Below, one piece after another: positions 1 through 10,091 of a DNA stretch of 64,000 nt. Source of the DNA: Arabidopsis thaliana (lineage: Eukaryota; Streptophyta; Magnoliopsida; Brassicales; Brassicaceae); the NCBI RefSeq assembly GCF_000001735.4, contig NC_003076.8, positions 2,170,001 to 2,234,000 of the forward strand. Reading direction: 5' to 3'. The translations under genes were made by a program, and so were the position numbers. Position 1 is the first letter of the stretch, and the number at the start of each line of letters is the position of its first letter. The notes under the pieces are model-generated. The model was not told the origin of the DNA. It was given only the letters and a program-made list of their open reading frames with translations, and made no database searches.

Positions 1-1
1 C

Positions 2-484
2 AAAACGCGTGTGAATCTAGCGGTTCAAGAGAATCCGCGTTCTTTACCGATTCTTTTATTGGAGTTAGCGATTCCAACGGGGAAACTTCTTCAAGATCTT
101 GGAGTCGGTTTAGTGAGAATCGCGTTGGAATGCGAGAAGAAACCGAGCGAGAAAACCAAAATCATTGACGAACCGATTTGGGCGTTGTATTGTAACGGTA
201 AGAAATCTGGTTATGGTGTGAAGAGACAACCAACGGAAGAGGATCTTGTGGTGATGCAGATGCTTCATGCTGTGTCGATGGGAGCTGGTGTTTTACCGGT
301 GAGCAGTGGCGCGATCACGGAGCAAAGCGGCGGAGGAGGAGGAGGACAACAAGAAGGAGATTTGACGTATATGAGAGCACATTTCGAGAGAGTGATTGGG
401 TCAAGAGACTCCGAGACGTATTACATGATGAATCCTGATGGGAACAGTGGACCTGAGCTTAGTATCTTTTTCGTGAGGGTTTAA
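2..484 (+). CDS. DUF617 (MIZU-KUSSEI1-like) protein, 3' part
   Basis: This is the C-terminal part of a plant DUF617/MIZ1-domain protein; the start lies before the window. The open frame runs in from base 2 and ends at the TAA at 482-484, giving about 160 residues. The visible part carries family hallmarks: an RVNLAVQE stretch, PILLLELAIPTGKL, the CNGKKSGYG turn, and a conserved end with YMRAHFERVIGSRDSETYYM followed by a hydrophobic finish. A short Gly/Gln-rich linker is inserted near residue 110. MIZ1 itself acts in root hydrotropism; most other members, probably including this one (AT5G06990 from memory), have no settled role. The last 20 or so bases and the 3' flank are copied about 2.5 kb downstream by the sulfotransferase duplication. 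Confidence 0.9.
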   Translation, partial: KTRVNLAVQENPRSLPILLLELAIPTGKLLQDLGVGLVRIALECEKKPSEKTKIIDEPIWALYCNGKKSGYGVKRQPTEEDLVVMQMLHAVSMGAGVLPVSSGAITEQSGGGGGGQQEGDLTYMRAHFERVIGSRDSETYYMMNPDGNSGPELSIFFVRV

Positions 485-1650
485 TAAAACGACGTCACTT
501 TAGGGGAAACATAAAAACTTCATTTTTCTCTATTTATTTTTCCTGTTGATTTTGTTTCTTTTGGTATTCTTCTTTTCTAATTTGGTAAATTATTCGAAAT
601 GATTTGTTGGTGATGTGTATACATGAAATATATATATACTACATCTTCTGTGGCTATTAGGGAAATCTCTTTGGATATGCAAATATGTGTAGATGATAAT
701 TAATGCAAGTTTGGTTAGCAAATTTCTAATTGTATTCTAGGTGTCGATGTGTCTAATCTGAGTTTTCGGTTATAAAAATCGAATGAAAATGGAATAACAT
801 TCAACTCATTTTATTTGATGCTTTGGTTCGTTAGTTTCTAAAATATTTACATTTGAACTAGTTTATCCTATTTTTGTGTGGATTTGGTATTGGTTAGACA
901 CTTTAATTTGTAAAATAATTATCGTGAAACCTTGTAATGGTCTGAAAGAAAGTTATAATATATATGTGTTTAAATTCTTAAATGGTACTTAACTATTTAT
1001 TTTGATCCGAATCATTTGTAATTTACTTCAACACAAATCTCGTGTTTATTGATTGCTCAACAACCCCCTCCGTTTAGCTATAGCTAAATTCTTCAATTCT
1101 CTCGGTGACATGATGTTGACATTGATCATTGTGGTTCAGTGTTGTATTTACTACTAGTGCACAATTATTTTGTACTTACTCATTAATCGATTTCATGCCA
1201 TAAATATTAGTTAACAACGAAAAATAAGATTGGAAAACAAAGAAAATCATGCTATGTTTTTATGATCAAAGAAAAGAAAAAATAAATAAAAAAGTAAAAA
1301 CATGTGATTAGATCCAATTATACATAATCCATTAGTAAGAAAATATCCATGAAAAAAAAAAAAGTCCATGAAATACATAAACATATGAAGTATAAAATTT
1401 ATTCATATTTGTCAATACATTTAGCTACATACATGCATGAACAATAATAATACGCTAGAACAAATAAAACATAATGGCAAACACAAACGACATATAGTAA
1501 AATAGAAATAAAAACGACAAATTAACTAAAGTGTGGACGTTACGTTGCATCATTGTCCATCTGTAACAATAATACAACTGCCTTCACTTAACTTAAAACT
1601 TTTATAGGCCCTCAAAACAGGAGTATAAATGTGGGCAGGTGGCCTCATAT
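485..1650. other. intergenic, AT-rich, between two convergent genes
   Basis: This holds the 3' flanks of the DUF617 gene (plus strand) and of the first sulfotransferase gene (minus strand). Most of it has a recognisable counterpart in the second duplication unit at about 3000-4950. I see no coding potential. A 9-bp direct repeat TCCATGAAA (1346-1354 and 1365-1373) brackets ten bases that are nearly all A. Confidence 0.7.
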
Positions 1651-2694
1651 TTAACTCAATCTGAAAGTGAGACCAGATCCAGCTAACTTGTCATCCACTA
1701 AGGCTGACAATCTTTCCACTTGTGATGGCGACAAATAGTTAACCAAATCACTCACTTCTCCTTTCCTAAACAAGAACCGGTTCTCATAGTTCTGGATCAA
1801 TTTGCTTGACTTGTTCACCTCCAACTTCTTCAGATTCTCAAAGCTACACAGATCAGCGATAGCTTTCACAACTCCCTTTTGTTCCTCTTCTTCGGTGAAA
1901 GGAAGTCCTAAGAAACTTGCTAGCTTCTTCAAGTTGGTCTCGATGTCTTCTTTGAGATCCTCGTACTTTAAAAATAAGACTTTCTCTGGCCTCTTCAAGC
2001 TCTCTCTCCAGTATCCCAACATGTGTTCCCAAAACGGGCCAAATCCGATCAGTAATCCCCGGCAATATAGATCAAAAGCTTCGTCTAGCAAGACTGCGCT
2101 CACTGACTCGGAAGTGATGTTGTTGATGTAATGCCACATGGAGATGAATGTGTCAAACGGGTTCCGGCACAGGTACACAACCTTCACACTGGGATTCTCG
2201 ACCGAATCCTTAAGGGCACCGAACGGTACGTGGGTTGCGAATGTTCTTGGACTGGCTAGACCCGAGAGATCGGGAACATTTCCGTTGGCGTAAAGCTTGT
2301 ACTCGAAGAAAGGTACGAGGTCGTGAGGGTTGGATGTGAGAAGAGGGTGGTCGGAACTTGATGAGGAAACCGGATCAAACCGATGACGGGTAAGGATGGT
2401 GAAAGTTAAAGCTTTTAACCAGGTTGTGCCAGATTTAGGTATGGTGGCGAGGACAACGTCGTCTGGAAGGGACTGAAAATGTTTTTGGAAAGACGTGATA
2501 GCTTGAATCTCCTTAGCTTGGCACCGAAACCCTTGGAATAAGTAAAGGTAACGATTTCTCCGTCCTCTCTCCTTAGGAAGAGAGTCCAACATCTCTTGGA
2601 ACTCGTAGCTTAGCCCTTCTTCTTCTTGGCCTTCGCTTTTGCCTTCCTTAAGGAGCTCGGGCTTGTGACACATGGAGAAACTTGGGATCGCCAT
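1651..2694 (-). CDS. SOT14: cytosolic sulfotransferase, SOT14/ST2B type
   Basis: Single-exon plant cytosolic sulfotransferase of 347 residues. The family moves sulfate from PAPS to a hydroxyl group of small metabolites in the cytosol. It contains the PAPS 5'-phosphosulfate loop PKSGTTW, the 3'-phosphate motif YLCRNPFDTF, the catalytic His in ATHVPF, and the C-terminal RKGEVSD segment. Its closest relative is its neighbour, ST2A, a 12-hydroxyjasmonate sulfotransferase; whether this copy uses the same substrate cannot be read here. The start is the ATG corresponding to Met11 of ST2A: the two upstream ATGs of the paralogue are changed here and an in-frame TAG lies just before. The Trp that usually follows RKGxxxD is Leu in this copy. 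A TATA-like TTTATATAAT lies upstream at about 2783-2792. Confidence 0.93.
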   Translation of the reverse strand: MAIPSFSMCHKPELLKEGKSEGQEEEGLSYEFQEMLDSLPKERGRRNRYLYLFQGFRCQAKEIQAITSFQKHFQSLPDDVVLATIPKSGTTWLKALTFTILTRHRFDPVSSSSSDHPLLTSNPHDLVPFFEYKLYANGNVPDLSGLASPRTFATHVPFGALKDSVENPSVKVVYLCRNPFDTFISMWHYINNITSESVSAVLLDEAFDLYCRGLLIGFGPFWEHMLGYWRESLKRPEKVLFLKYEDLKEDIETNLKKLASFLGLPFTEEEEQKGVVKAIADLCSFENLKKLEVNKSSKLIQNYENRFLFRKGEVSDLVNYLSPSQVERLSALVDDKLAGSGLTFRLS

Positions 2695-3552
2695 TGGAAT
2701 GCTCTTTATGCTTGACTATAGAAAATGTTTCTTTTAATGGAATATTTGTGTTTGGTGTAAGATTTCGTGAGGAAGTTGGGTGTTTATATAATAGCCCAAA
2801 ATGCATGAGATGATGCGTTGTGAAGAGAAGAGAGCAGCCTCACTTAATCGAAATCTTGTTTTCCTTCCTTTTAATAGTAACGACGAGTCATTATCTATTC
2901 TCTCTACCTAGAACCTACTAGTCTCCACAGAGTTAAAAGGTCTGATTGGCTCTCCACTATCACCCGCAAACACTACTTATTAGTATCTTTTTTTCGAGGA
3001 TTTCATAAAACGACGTCACTTTAGGGTAAACAAATTGAGAAACTACATTACGTCATTTTTCGATTTGTTTTACTTTTTCTGTTGAATTTATTTTTGGTAT
3101 TCTTTTTTTAAAAAAAATTTGGTAGATTATTCGAAATGATTTGTTGGTGATGCTTATACATGAATATATAATTCATCTTATGTGGCTGTAAGTAAGAGAA
3201 ATCTCTTTGGAAATGCAAATATGTGTAGAAGATAACGTAAGTTGGTTGGCATTGTATCCAGGGGTCGGTGTGTCCAATCTAATTTTTCCATTTATTTTTA
3301 GTTTAGTTTATGAAATATAAAAATTGAATGAAACGGAATAACATTCGACACATTTTGATTCGGTATTTGATTGGTTACATTTTCTAAAATACTAGTACTT
3401 AAGAAATTTTAGAGTTGAACTAGTTTATCTTAATTATTTGTGTGGGTTTGGTATTGGTTACACTTTATTGCTATAAGAAAGAAAATTGTGAAACCGTGTA
3501 ATGTTTTGAAATAACATTTCTATATGTGTTTGAATTCTAAAATGGGTTTTAA

Positions 3553-3842
3553 TTAGAGCATCTCCATTGGTTTAGGTACCCATTTGGATATCTCAACACA
3601 AAATATTACTATATTTTAATATTGTATAATTATACATTAAATTTTTAACTTTAAACTAAGAAATGAACCAATTAAAGAAGACATGTGTAAAGAAGGGTTC
3701 TTATTAGTATATCAAATGTTTTTTTTTTTTCAAACGATCAAAGGTTCTTTTATCTCTTTATCTTTCATAGTTTTTTTCATTTTTTTTATTATTTTAGTGG
3801 AAGGTACCTCATTGATATATACCCCCAATAGAAATGTCCTAA
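3553..3842. mobile_element. short TIR element (MITE-like) inside duplication unit B
   Basis: The left end TTAGAGCATCTCCATTGG (3553-3570) and the reverse complement of the right end, TTAGGACATTTCTATTGG (3825-3842), match at 14 of 18 positions, giving terminal inverted repeats on a roughly 290-bp AT-rich sequence with no coding capacity. The GAGCATCTCCA-type end recurs, from memory, in non-autonomous DNA elements of Brassicaceae. The matching place in unit A (about 990-1000) has no such sequence, so it probably inserted after the duplication. Family and target-site duplication are not resolved; flanking TAATT on both sides is one candidate. Confidence 0.5.
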
Positions 3843-4538
3843 TTGTTTTTTTAATTAATCATTTTTCTGTTCGTGAATTTTTGCCTAGAGATTTTACATT
3901 GAAAATTTGAAAAGATCTTTAAACGTACATATATAATGGTCACAAACTAATCTATTCACGATCAATTGATTTTCGAATTGAAAATCTACAAAATCAAACA
4001 TAATCTTTTCAAAGTCTATAGTTTTTGACCTACATAAAATTTATTACAAGTTTTAGAGTGAAATTTGGTTCGAGATAAATTGATGAAAACAATCATCTCA
4101 AAAAATGTTTGGATATAGCATTGAAAATTTGAAAAAATCTAAAATTAATTTATTCATTACCAATTAGTTTTAAGTGAACAATTTGTGATTTCTCATGCCA
4201 ATACTTCAAGTTTCATTAAAAATTTGTCTGATATTTGTAATTTACTTGTTTGTCTTTTATTTGCATAGTTTAAATCTCGTGTTTATTGATTGCTCAACAA
4301 CCCACTCCGTTTCGTCATAGCTAAATTCTTCTCTCATTGACATTAATCATTGTGGTTCAGTCTCGTATTTACTACTATAGCACAATTATCGTGTACTTGC
4401 TCATATACAGATTTCATACCATAAATATTGGTTAAAATAGAAAAATAAGACTGGAAACAAAAAAAAATCGTGCTAATATATAGGTTTTATTGTCGACATG
4501 CTATATTGTTCTCAAGCTTCAAAAGAAAACAAAAGAAG

Positions 4539-4637
4539 TATATATATATATATATATATATATATAAGTAAAAACATGTGGTTAGATCCAATGATCCATG
4601 ATCCATCGTCTTAGTAATTAATATAAAAATATCTATG

Positions 4638-4679
<42 letters not shown>
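4539..4679. repeat. two (TA)n microsatellites
   Basis: Pure TA runs occupy about 4539-4566 and 4642-4679, separated by 75 bases of ordinary AT-rich sequence in the 3' flank of the second sulfotransferase gene. Unit A has no comparable runs, so they expanded after the duplication. Any ORF read across them is an artefact. Confidence 0.9.
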
Positions 4680-4680
<1 letters not shown>

Positions 4681-4959
4681 TCAATTTTAACATACTTTAC
4701 AATACATTTAGCTTCACACATGAACAATAATACTCTAGTAAAAATAAAAACATAACTGCAAAAACAAGCGATATTTAATAAAATAAAAATTCGACAAACT
4801 TCGGTGTTGACAAAAATAAAAACGACAAATTAACTTAATTATGGACGTTACGTTGCTTCGATGTCTATCTGTAACAACAATACAACTGCCTTAACTTAGC
4901 TTAACGTATATAGTAGGCCCTCAGAACAAGAGTAGAAATGGGGGCACGTGGCCTTATAT

Positions 4960-6039
4960 TTAGCTCAACCTGAAAGTGAGACCAGATCCACCTAACTTGT
5001 CATCCACTAAGGCTGACAATCTTTCCACTTGTGAAGGTGACAAATAGTTAACCCAATCACTCACTTCTCCTTTCCGAAACAAGAATCGATTCTCAAAGTT
5101 CTTGATCGACTTGTTTGACTTGTTCACCTCCAACTTCTTCAGATTCTCGAAGCTACACAGCTCGGCGATAGCCTTCACAACTCCCTTTCGTTCCTCTTCT
5201 TCGGTGAAAGGAAGCTCTAAGAAAGTTGCAAGCCTCTTCAAGTTGGTCTCGATGTCGTCTTTGAGATCCTCGTACCTTAAAAAGAAGACTTTCTCTGGTC
5301 TCTTCAAGCTCTCTCTCCAGTATCCCAACATGTGTTCCCAAAACGGGCCAAACCCGATCACTCCCCGGCAATACAGATCAAAAGCTTGGTCTAGCAAGAC
5401 TGGGCTCACTGACTCGGATTTGATGTTGTTGGTGTAATGCCACGAAGAGATGAATGTGTCAAACGGGTTCCGGCACAAGTACACGACCTTCACACCGGGT
5501 TTCTCGATCGTTTCCTTTAGGGAACCGAACGGTAAGTGGGTTGCGAACGTTCTTGGACTGGCTAGACCCGAGAGATCGGGAACATCTCCGTTGGCGTAAA
5601 GCTTGTACTCGAAGAAAGGTACAAGGTCATGAGGGTTGGAAGTGAAAAGAGGGTGGTTGGTACTCGAGGCAACCGGATCAAACCGGTGACGGTTAAGGAT
5701 GGTGAAAGTTAAAGCTTTTAGCCAGGTTGTACCGGATTTAGGTATGGTGGCGAGAACGACGTCGTTTTCGAGGGATTGGAAATGTTTTTGGAAAGACATG
5801 ATGGCTTGAATCTCTTTGGCTTGGCACCAAAACCCTTGGAATAGGTAAAGGTAACGAGTTCTCCATCCTCTCTCCTTAGGAAGAGAATCCAACATCTCTT
5901 GGAACTCGCAGCTTAGCCCTTCATCTTCTTCGGCTTTCGGGACGTCGCGAGTTTTGCCTTCTTTAAGGAGCTCGAGCTTGTGACACATGGAGAAACTTGG
6001 GATCGCCATTGGAATGCTCTTCATGCTTGAGGTAGCCAT
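4960..6039 (-). CDS. SOT15: 12-hydroxyjasmonate sulfotransferase ST2A (SOT15)
   Basis: Single-exon cytosolic sulfotransferase of 359 residues. ST2A is known to sulfate 12-hydroxyjasmonate with PAPS as donor, part of the shunt that draws active jasmonate down. Motifs: PAPS loop PKSGTTW at 100-106, catalytic His168 in ATHLPF, 3'-phosphate motif CRNPFDTF starting at 189, and the C-terminal RKGEVSDWVNYLSP at 322-335 with the conserved Trp kept. The start is the first of three in-frame ATGs within eleven codons (MATSSMKSIPMAI). It lies in tandem with SOT14 in the same orientation, about 2.3 kb apart, and the two proteins are very similar throughout. A TATA-like sequence (6131-6140) and a perfect G-box (6200-6205) sit upstream. 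Family and motifs are certain; the name rests on recall of the protein. Confidence 0.95.
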   Translation of the reverse strand: MATSSMKSIPMAIPSFSMCHKLELLKEGKTRDVPKAEEDEGLSCEFQEMLDSLPKERGWRTRYLYLFQGFWCQAKEIQAIMSFQKHFQSLENDVVLATIPKSGTTWLKALTFTILNRHRFDPVASSTNHPLFTSNPHDLVPFFEYKLYANGDVPDLSGLASPRTFATHLPFGSLKETIEKPGVKVVYLCRNPFDTFISSWHYTNNIKSESVSPVLLDQAFDLYCRGVIGFGPFWEHMLGYWRESLKRPEKVFFLRYEDLKDDIETNLKRLATFLELPFTEEEERKGVVKAIAELCSFENLKKLEVNKSNKSIKNFENRFLFRKGEVSDWVNYLSPSQVERLSALVDDKLGGSGLTFRLS

Positions 6040-6130
6040 TGTTTTTTTTTGTTATAGATATATATGAAAATTGTTTATTTGTAATGGAATCTTTGTGTGT
6101 TGGTGTAAGATTTCGAGATGAAGTTGGGTG

Positions 6131-6207
6131 TTTATATAATAGCGCAAAATGCATGAGATGCGTTGTGAAGAGAAGAGAGCAGCCTCAGTTGTTATCGCCC
6201 ACGTGGG
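6131..6207 (-). promoter_or_regulatory. ST2A core promoter: TATA-like box and G-box palindrome
   Basis: On the minus strand, ATTATATAAA (6131-6140) lies about 95 bases upstream of the ST2A ATG. About 60 bases further up is the ten-base palindrome CCCACGTGGG (6198-6207), whose core CACGTG is the G-box bound by plant bHLH factors such as MYC2 and PIFs. The SOT14 copy keeps the TATA-like box (about 2783-2792), but the segment with the G-box is missing there. Use of the G-box in vivo is inferred. Confidence 0.55.
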
Positions 6208-6559
6208 AAATAAACGGCGTGTGCGAATATTAGTTGGCCCACTCCATATTTTCACTGATACTCGAATTCTTTTTTATTATTTCTCGAATTATTTTTTCCT
6301 TCCTATTAGTAATAATGCCGTGTCATGATCTCTACGTACTATTCCCCTTGGAGTTAGTGTAAGTTTGATTTGCTGCTTTTTCATTTGTCTTTGGTCCATA
6401 AATTGTCGGCAGAACTCAATCTTGGAATCTTTAAACTAGGAAAGTCATTTGTCTTTTTATGGAAAATAGGCAAGTCGTTTCTTTTTCATATCAATACGCC
6501 TCATTTTACTCAAAGGTAAAAGATTAAAAAAACATCCTATCTTCTAGCTTTATCGTAAT

Positions 6560-6740
6560 ATTTTTTTTTTTTCTATACATATTTTTAATACATTCAGGCA
6601 CACCCATCAAGTATAGTTTTCTTCTGTATAAATAAAAATGTAATGGCAAACACGATGATATTTATTGGAAAAAAAAAGTTCGACAAACTGAAATGTGGAC
6701 ATTGCTTCATTGTCTATATGTAACAACAAAAAAACTTGGA
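6560..6740. repeat. decayed third copy of the sulfotransferase 3' flank
   Basis: This stretch resembles the 3' flanks of both sulfotransferase genes (about 1420-1580 and 4700-4890). Shared landmarks, in order, are AATACATT plus a CACAC/CACCC stretch, AATGGCAAACAC, GATATTTA followed by GTTCGACAAACT, GTGGACATTGC versus GTGGACGTTACGTTGC, TTCATTGTC and TATGTAACAACAA. After about 6740 the match stops and no sulfotransferase coding sequence follows. It is best read as the remnant of a third tandem unit whose gene has been lost. Confidence 0.6.
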
Positions 6741-9700
6741 TTTTCAACTTTAATGAAATTGAATAAAATATCTATCGATGAAGACCCTAGTAAAATAAAT
6801 AGAAAATTGACTGATTTTGTTTTCTTTATCAATTTTTTTTAATGCAATCTCAACTAGTAGTGATTCAGGTTAGGTTTTTGCTTAGGTTTGACGCAATTTC
6901 AGTTTGGTTCTGTGTAAAAAGAACTTTGAAAAATTATATATTTGATTATATTATATTATAACTATTTTAATAAATATTTGCATATGATTAATAATATAAG
7001 TTTTCTCTTTCCGGCTTGGTTTTACAAACTAACGGTTTTGGTTTTAGATTTTTAGTTTTAAATTAATGAAACCAAACAGCTTATAAATAAATTTCGATTT
7101 GATTATTTCAGGTTAGTTGTTGTCCACCCTAATACAACGTCATGTGCATGTTCCCAATACAAGTTCTTGAAGGTAATTTGTTGCACTTTTTTCATTTTCT
7201 CGGGTCTCAATTTTCTTTTTTTTTCTTTTTTTTTTTTGTTTGCTTTCGGGTTTTCTCACTTTCTATATATTTTGTACCGTGGACATTCTTCTATCTTTCT
7301 GTAGGGCTCCGACAAGATAGTAATTAAACTTCAACCCAAGCGATAACATTATGTTGTTCGTATGTGTCCATTTCTTGCTTTTAGCGAAGACGATGTACCT
7401 AGACCTAAAAGATAAATCCGTTTATCGAATAAATCGTCATGCAGAACCATGATACGTGTTATAACGAGGACCTACAATTAAGTTCATTTGTATTATTCTA
7501 GTTATCAACATATTCATCAAGCTTAAGTTGTCGACTGAATTATCCATATTTGGACAGATACCCTGAAACGGACGGACCAATTATAGCTACAATACAAATA
7601 AAATATCTAAACTTTTTGTTTTTGTTAACAGAGGGAAGCACTAGTTAACATTGTAGCTATTATAAATTTATATGCTTTTCAAGATTTGTCTACAACGATG
7701 AATATTTTAATGACTTGATTCCATTTTGTGTTTATCCTTTCAATTTGAGATTTGTATGTTTGTGAATTATTAACAATGGAAAGTTCTTTTCGAAAATAAA
7801 GAAGAGGAAGAAAGTTTTTCTCATTATGAAGCTATTCATTTTCCATTGTTTTGGTTTAAATTTAGCGATTGGGGAGTAAAAGCACTAGGGACGAATACCA
7901 AAATAGATTATTATGTACATATACGAGTGATTGGTCTGAAAATAGTTCTAACTTCTATGGCTTGATATTTGTAGATGGTATATTTTACCAGATAAAAATG
8001 GAAAGCTTAGAAGAGACTAGTCACTCGTGGGATATTGTTCGTGTCCTGTTTTTAATCAGCGTATGTATTGACAGTTTTCAGAATTTTGACTAGAATGATA
8101 TAGTGATATAGGTCTTTGATGGCTCTGATTTCACTTATGAAGAAGTTTGTTTGGATACGAGCACTGACCTGTCTTTGTTTATCCTTTTTCTTAATCTTTA
8201 TCTTTGGAGTTGAAGATTCTTCAAGAAGAATATATCATCTCTTGTAGGCTTCAAAGCACACTCACATAGTCCCATATTAACGCAAGAACCACTCCATACC
8301 CACGTGGTACCACGTTCACTTCCACACATCGCGCATGGACTTCCTTATATTATTTACTAGCTAACTTAGGTGAGACCCCACATCTAGCTTAGGACACTAT
8401 TTATAAATAGGTATACATATTGAACTATATATAATTGATTAAAACTTATCAAATTATTGTTACTTTGGATTAATTCCAAAACAATTTAAACTTAACAAGT
8501 TATTATTACTTATGAAATTAATCTTCTCAAGTACTTTACTTTTGGACAACCAAAAAAATACGAGACTTTCACCGGAAACTATTCAATTTAGGGACCATTT
8601 ATGTGCTATTGCATCCTCGAAACGAATCTTGCAATTCCCTTCGAAAAATGATTTATTATTGCCTCTTACTTTTTTTTGGCCATCTATTGTCTCTTACTAA
8701 TTAAAAATACTTTTACAACTGATACTTAATAGTATCCAAATATTAATAATCTTATTCGGACTATGATTGCCTAATTTATATCCTTGTTAAGTCTCCTACC
8801 ACAATAAATTGTACAGTGTAAACTTTAAACATTTATCAGTTAATTCATCTTCTATAATTTTTAATTTCGTTCATCCAAAATATATAGATGTTTGAATGTT
8901 TCAGTGTAGGACTAAATTATTAGTTTGCCAGAAAACTTTGATAGAATCTGTCAATGGTAAAATAATATGTATTGTAAACTTTTCTTACAATATATAAGGT
9001 AAATTCTGATTGTGGTTTTGTTATAACCTGTTAATTTATATCGCTAGATGATGTCATGGTTTTAGACTTTGCTTACGTAATAAATAATAATAATAGATTT
9101 CTTTTCAATATATATGAAGTCTGATGTTTGACATATATATCGACATGACGTTAAATGTTTGTTCATAACAAAAAAAATAACGAAAAAGGAAAAACAGGTA
9201 ATCAACTATTTGGAACAGATAATTTATCGACATGCCGTTAAAGGCACACTCTTGGTATCGGATGCTTTGATGCATTAGGCAAGTAGAGCCTACGTTACGT
9301 TGCTAATTTCTTTATCTTTGTCTCTTCTCCTTATTATAATAACTCGACAAAGCAGCAAAAAAGTAAAATGTCGACAAATATAGAAAAACAATTGAGTGAC
9401 TTGAGGCCTACTTTTAATGGCCAATGAATGCTACATGTCCTTGATTACGACTCTAAATCCTAATCTCTTCTATTTCACAGTTCCGTGCCGTATTTTTTTC
9501 CCTCGTTTTTATCGAGTAAGGATAGATGATTGATATTCGTATTTTGAACACATATTTTTCTCTCTTACCAAAAAAGTTTCGGACCTATACTAAATGGATA
9601 ATTTAGTTTTATATCTCATAACCAGTTCTGCCAACTTATATGTGATTGTATATTGCATAAATACGTTACATCAAGAATATGTATCAAAGTCATCCTGTGG

Positions 9701-10090
9701 GATAAATATGAATCTAAACAAAAAAAAGAAGTTATTTTTGTTTTGAAAATTGGCACCAACCATTTTGAACTTTTCTTTTCTTCGCAATTTTTTGTATGAA
9801 AATTTCATTTTTCCCCTGCCAAAACGCTTTTGTATTAGGAAGATATATGTTCATATCCTCAGGATGAATATTAACTGGCTGAAGCAGACCTAAGACTCTA
9901 AAAGAGGAAGAGGTTTCTATAACAAAAACGAGTAAATGCTGATATACCTTCAAAATCTTAAAGATTCGAGCTTAATCCACAGCGAATGAAGTCTACTTTC
10001 TCAGTTTCTCTAGTACTCCTCAAGTTGTGGTCTGTAACATGAAGCTAAGTCAACTGAAACCGCCAAAGCTACATGAGAGCTAATGAAGAA
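6741..10090. other. gene-poor AT-rich intergenic region
   Basis: About 3.3 kb with no ORF that looks like a plant gene and no exon series I can support. It holds homopolymer T/A runs (for example 7204-7235), a heat-shock-element-like inverted arrangement of GAA/TTC triplets near 8211-8231, and CCCACGTGG near 8300. The frames at 7142-7327, 7869-8093 and 8512-8700 are low-complexity or start without a convincing context and are not called. Confidence 0.6.
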
Positions 10091-10091
10091 G

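Larger units (their letters stand above)
461..6370. repeat. segmental tandem duplication carrying two sulfotransferase genes
   Basis: Two homologous units lie head to tail: about 461-2980 and about 2981-6370. Each holds a minus-strand sulfotransferase gene with matching 5' and 3' flanks. The left edge of both units is the last codons and 3' flank of the DUF617 gene: AGTATCTTTTT followed by a shared ATAAAACGACGTCACTTTAG occurs at 461-501 and again at 2982-3023. Similarity continues through the 3' flank (for example ATTCGAAATGATTTGTTGG at 592 and 3128). Unit B is longer because of an inserted TIR element near 3553-3842, extra unaligned sequence to about 4250, longer TA microsatellites, and about 90 bases of promoter sequence near 6190-6285 that unit A lacks. 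Boundaries were read by eye and are good to tens of bases. Confidence 0.85.

Noticed and set aside
1802-2131. Antisense ORF over SOT14 (and its twin at 5102-5437)
   Set aside because: Mirror of the sulfotransferase coding sequence; Ser/Phe-rich translation with no domain. Its presence in both copies follows from the duplication.
4487-4693. Minus-strand ORF of 68 codons
   Set aside because: Made mainly of (TA)n repeats read as Tyr-Ile; microsatellite artefact.
7142-7327. Plus-strand ORF of 61 codons rich in Phe
   Set aside because: Built on homopolymer T runs; no context for a gene.
7869-8093. Plus-strand ORF of 74 codons
   Set aside because: Ordinary-looking composition, but the start is TTG in the sequence, with no domain, splice pattern or neighbour support.
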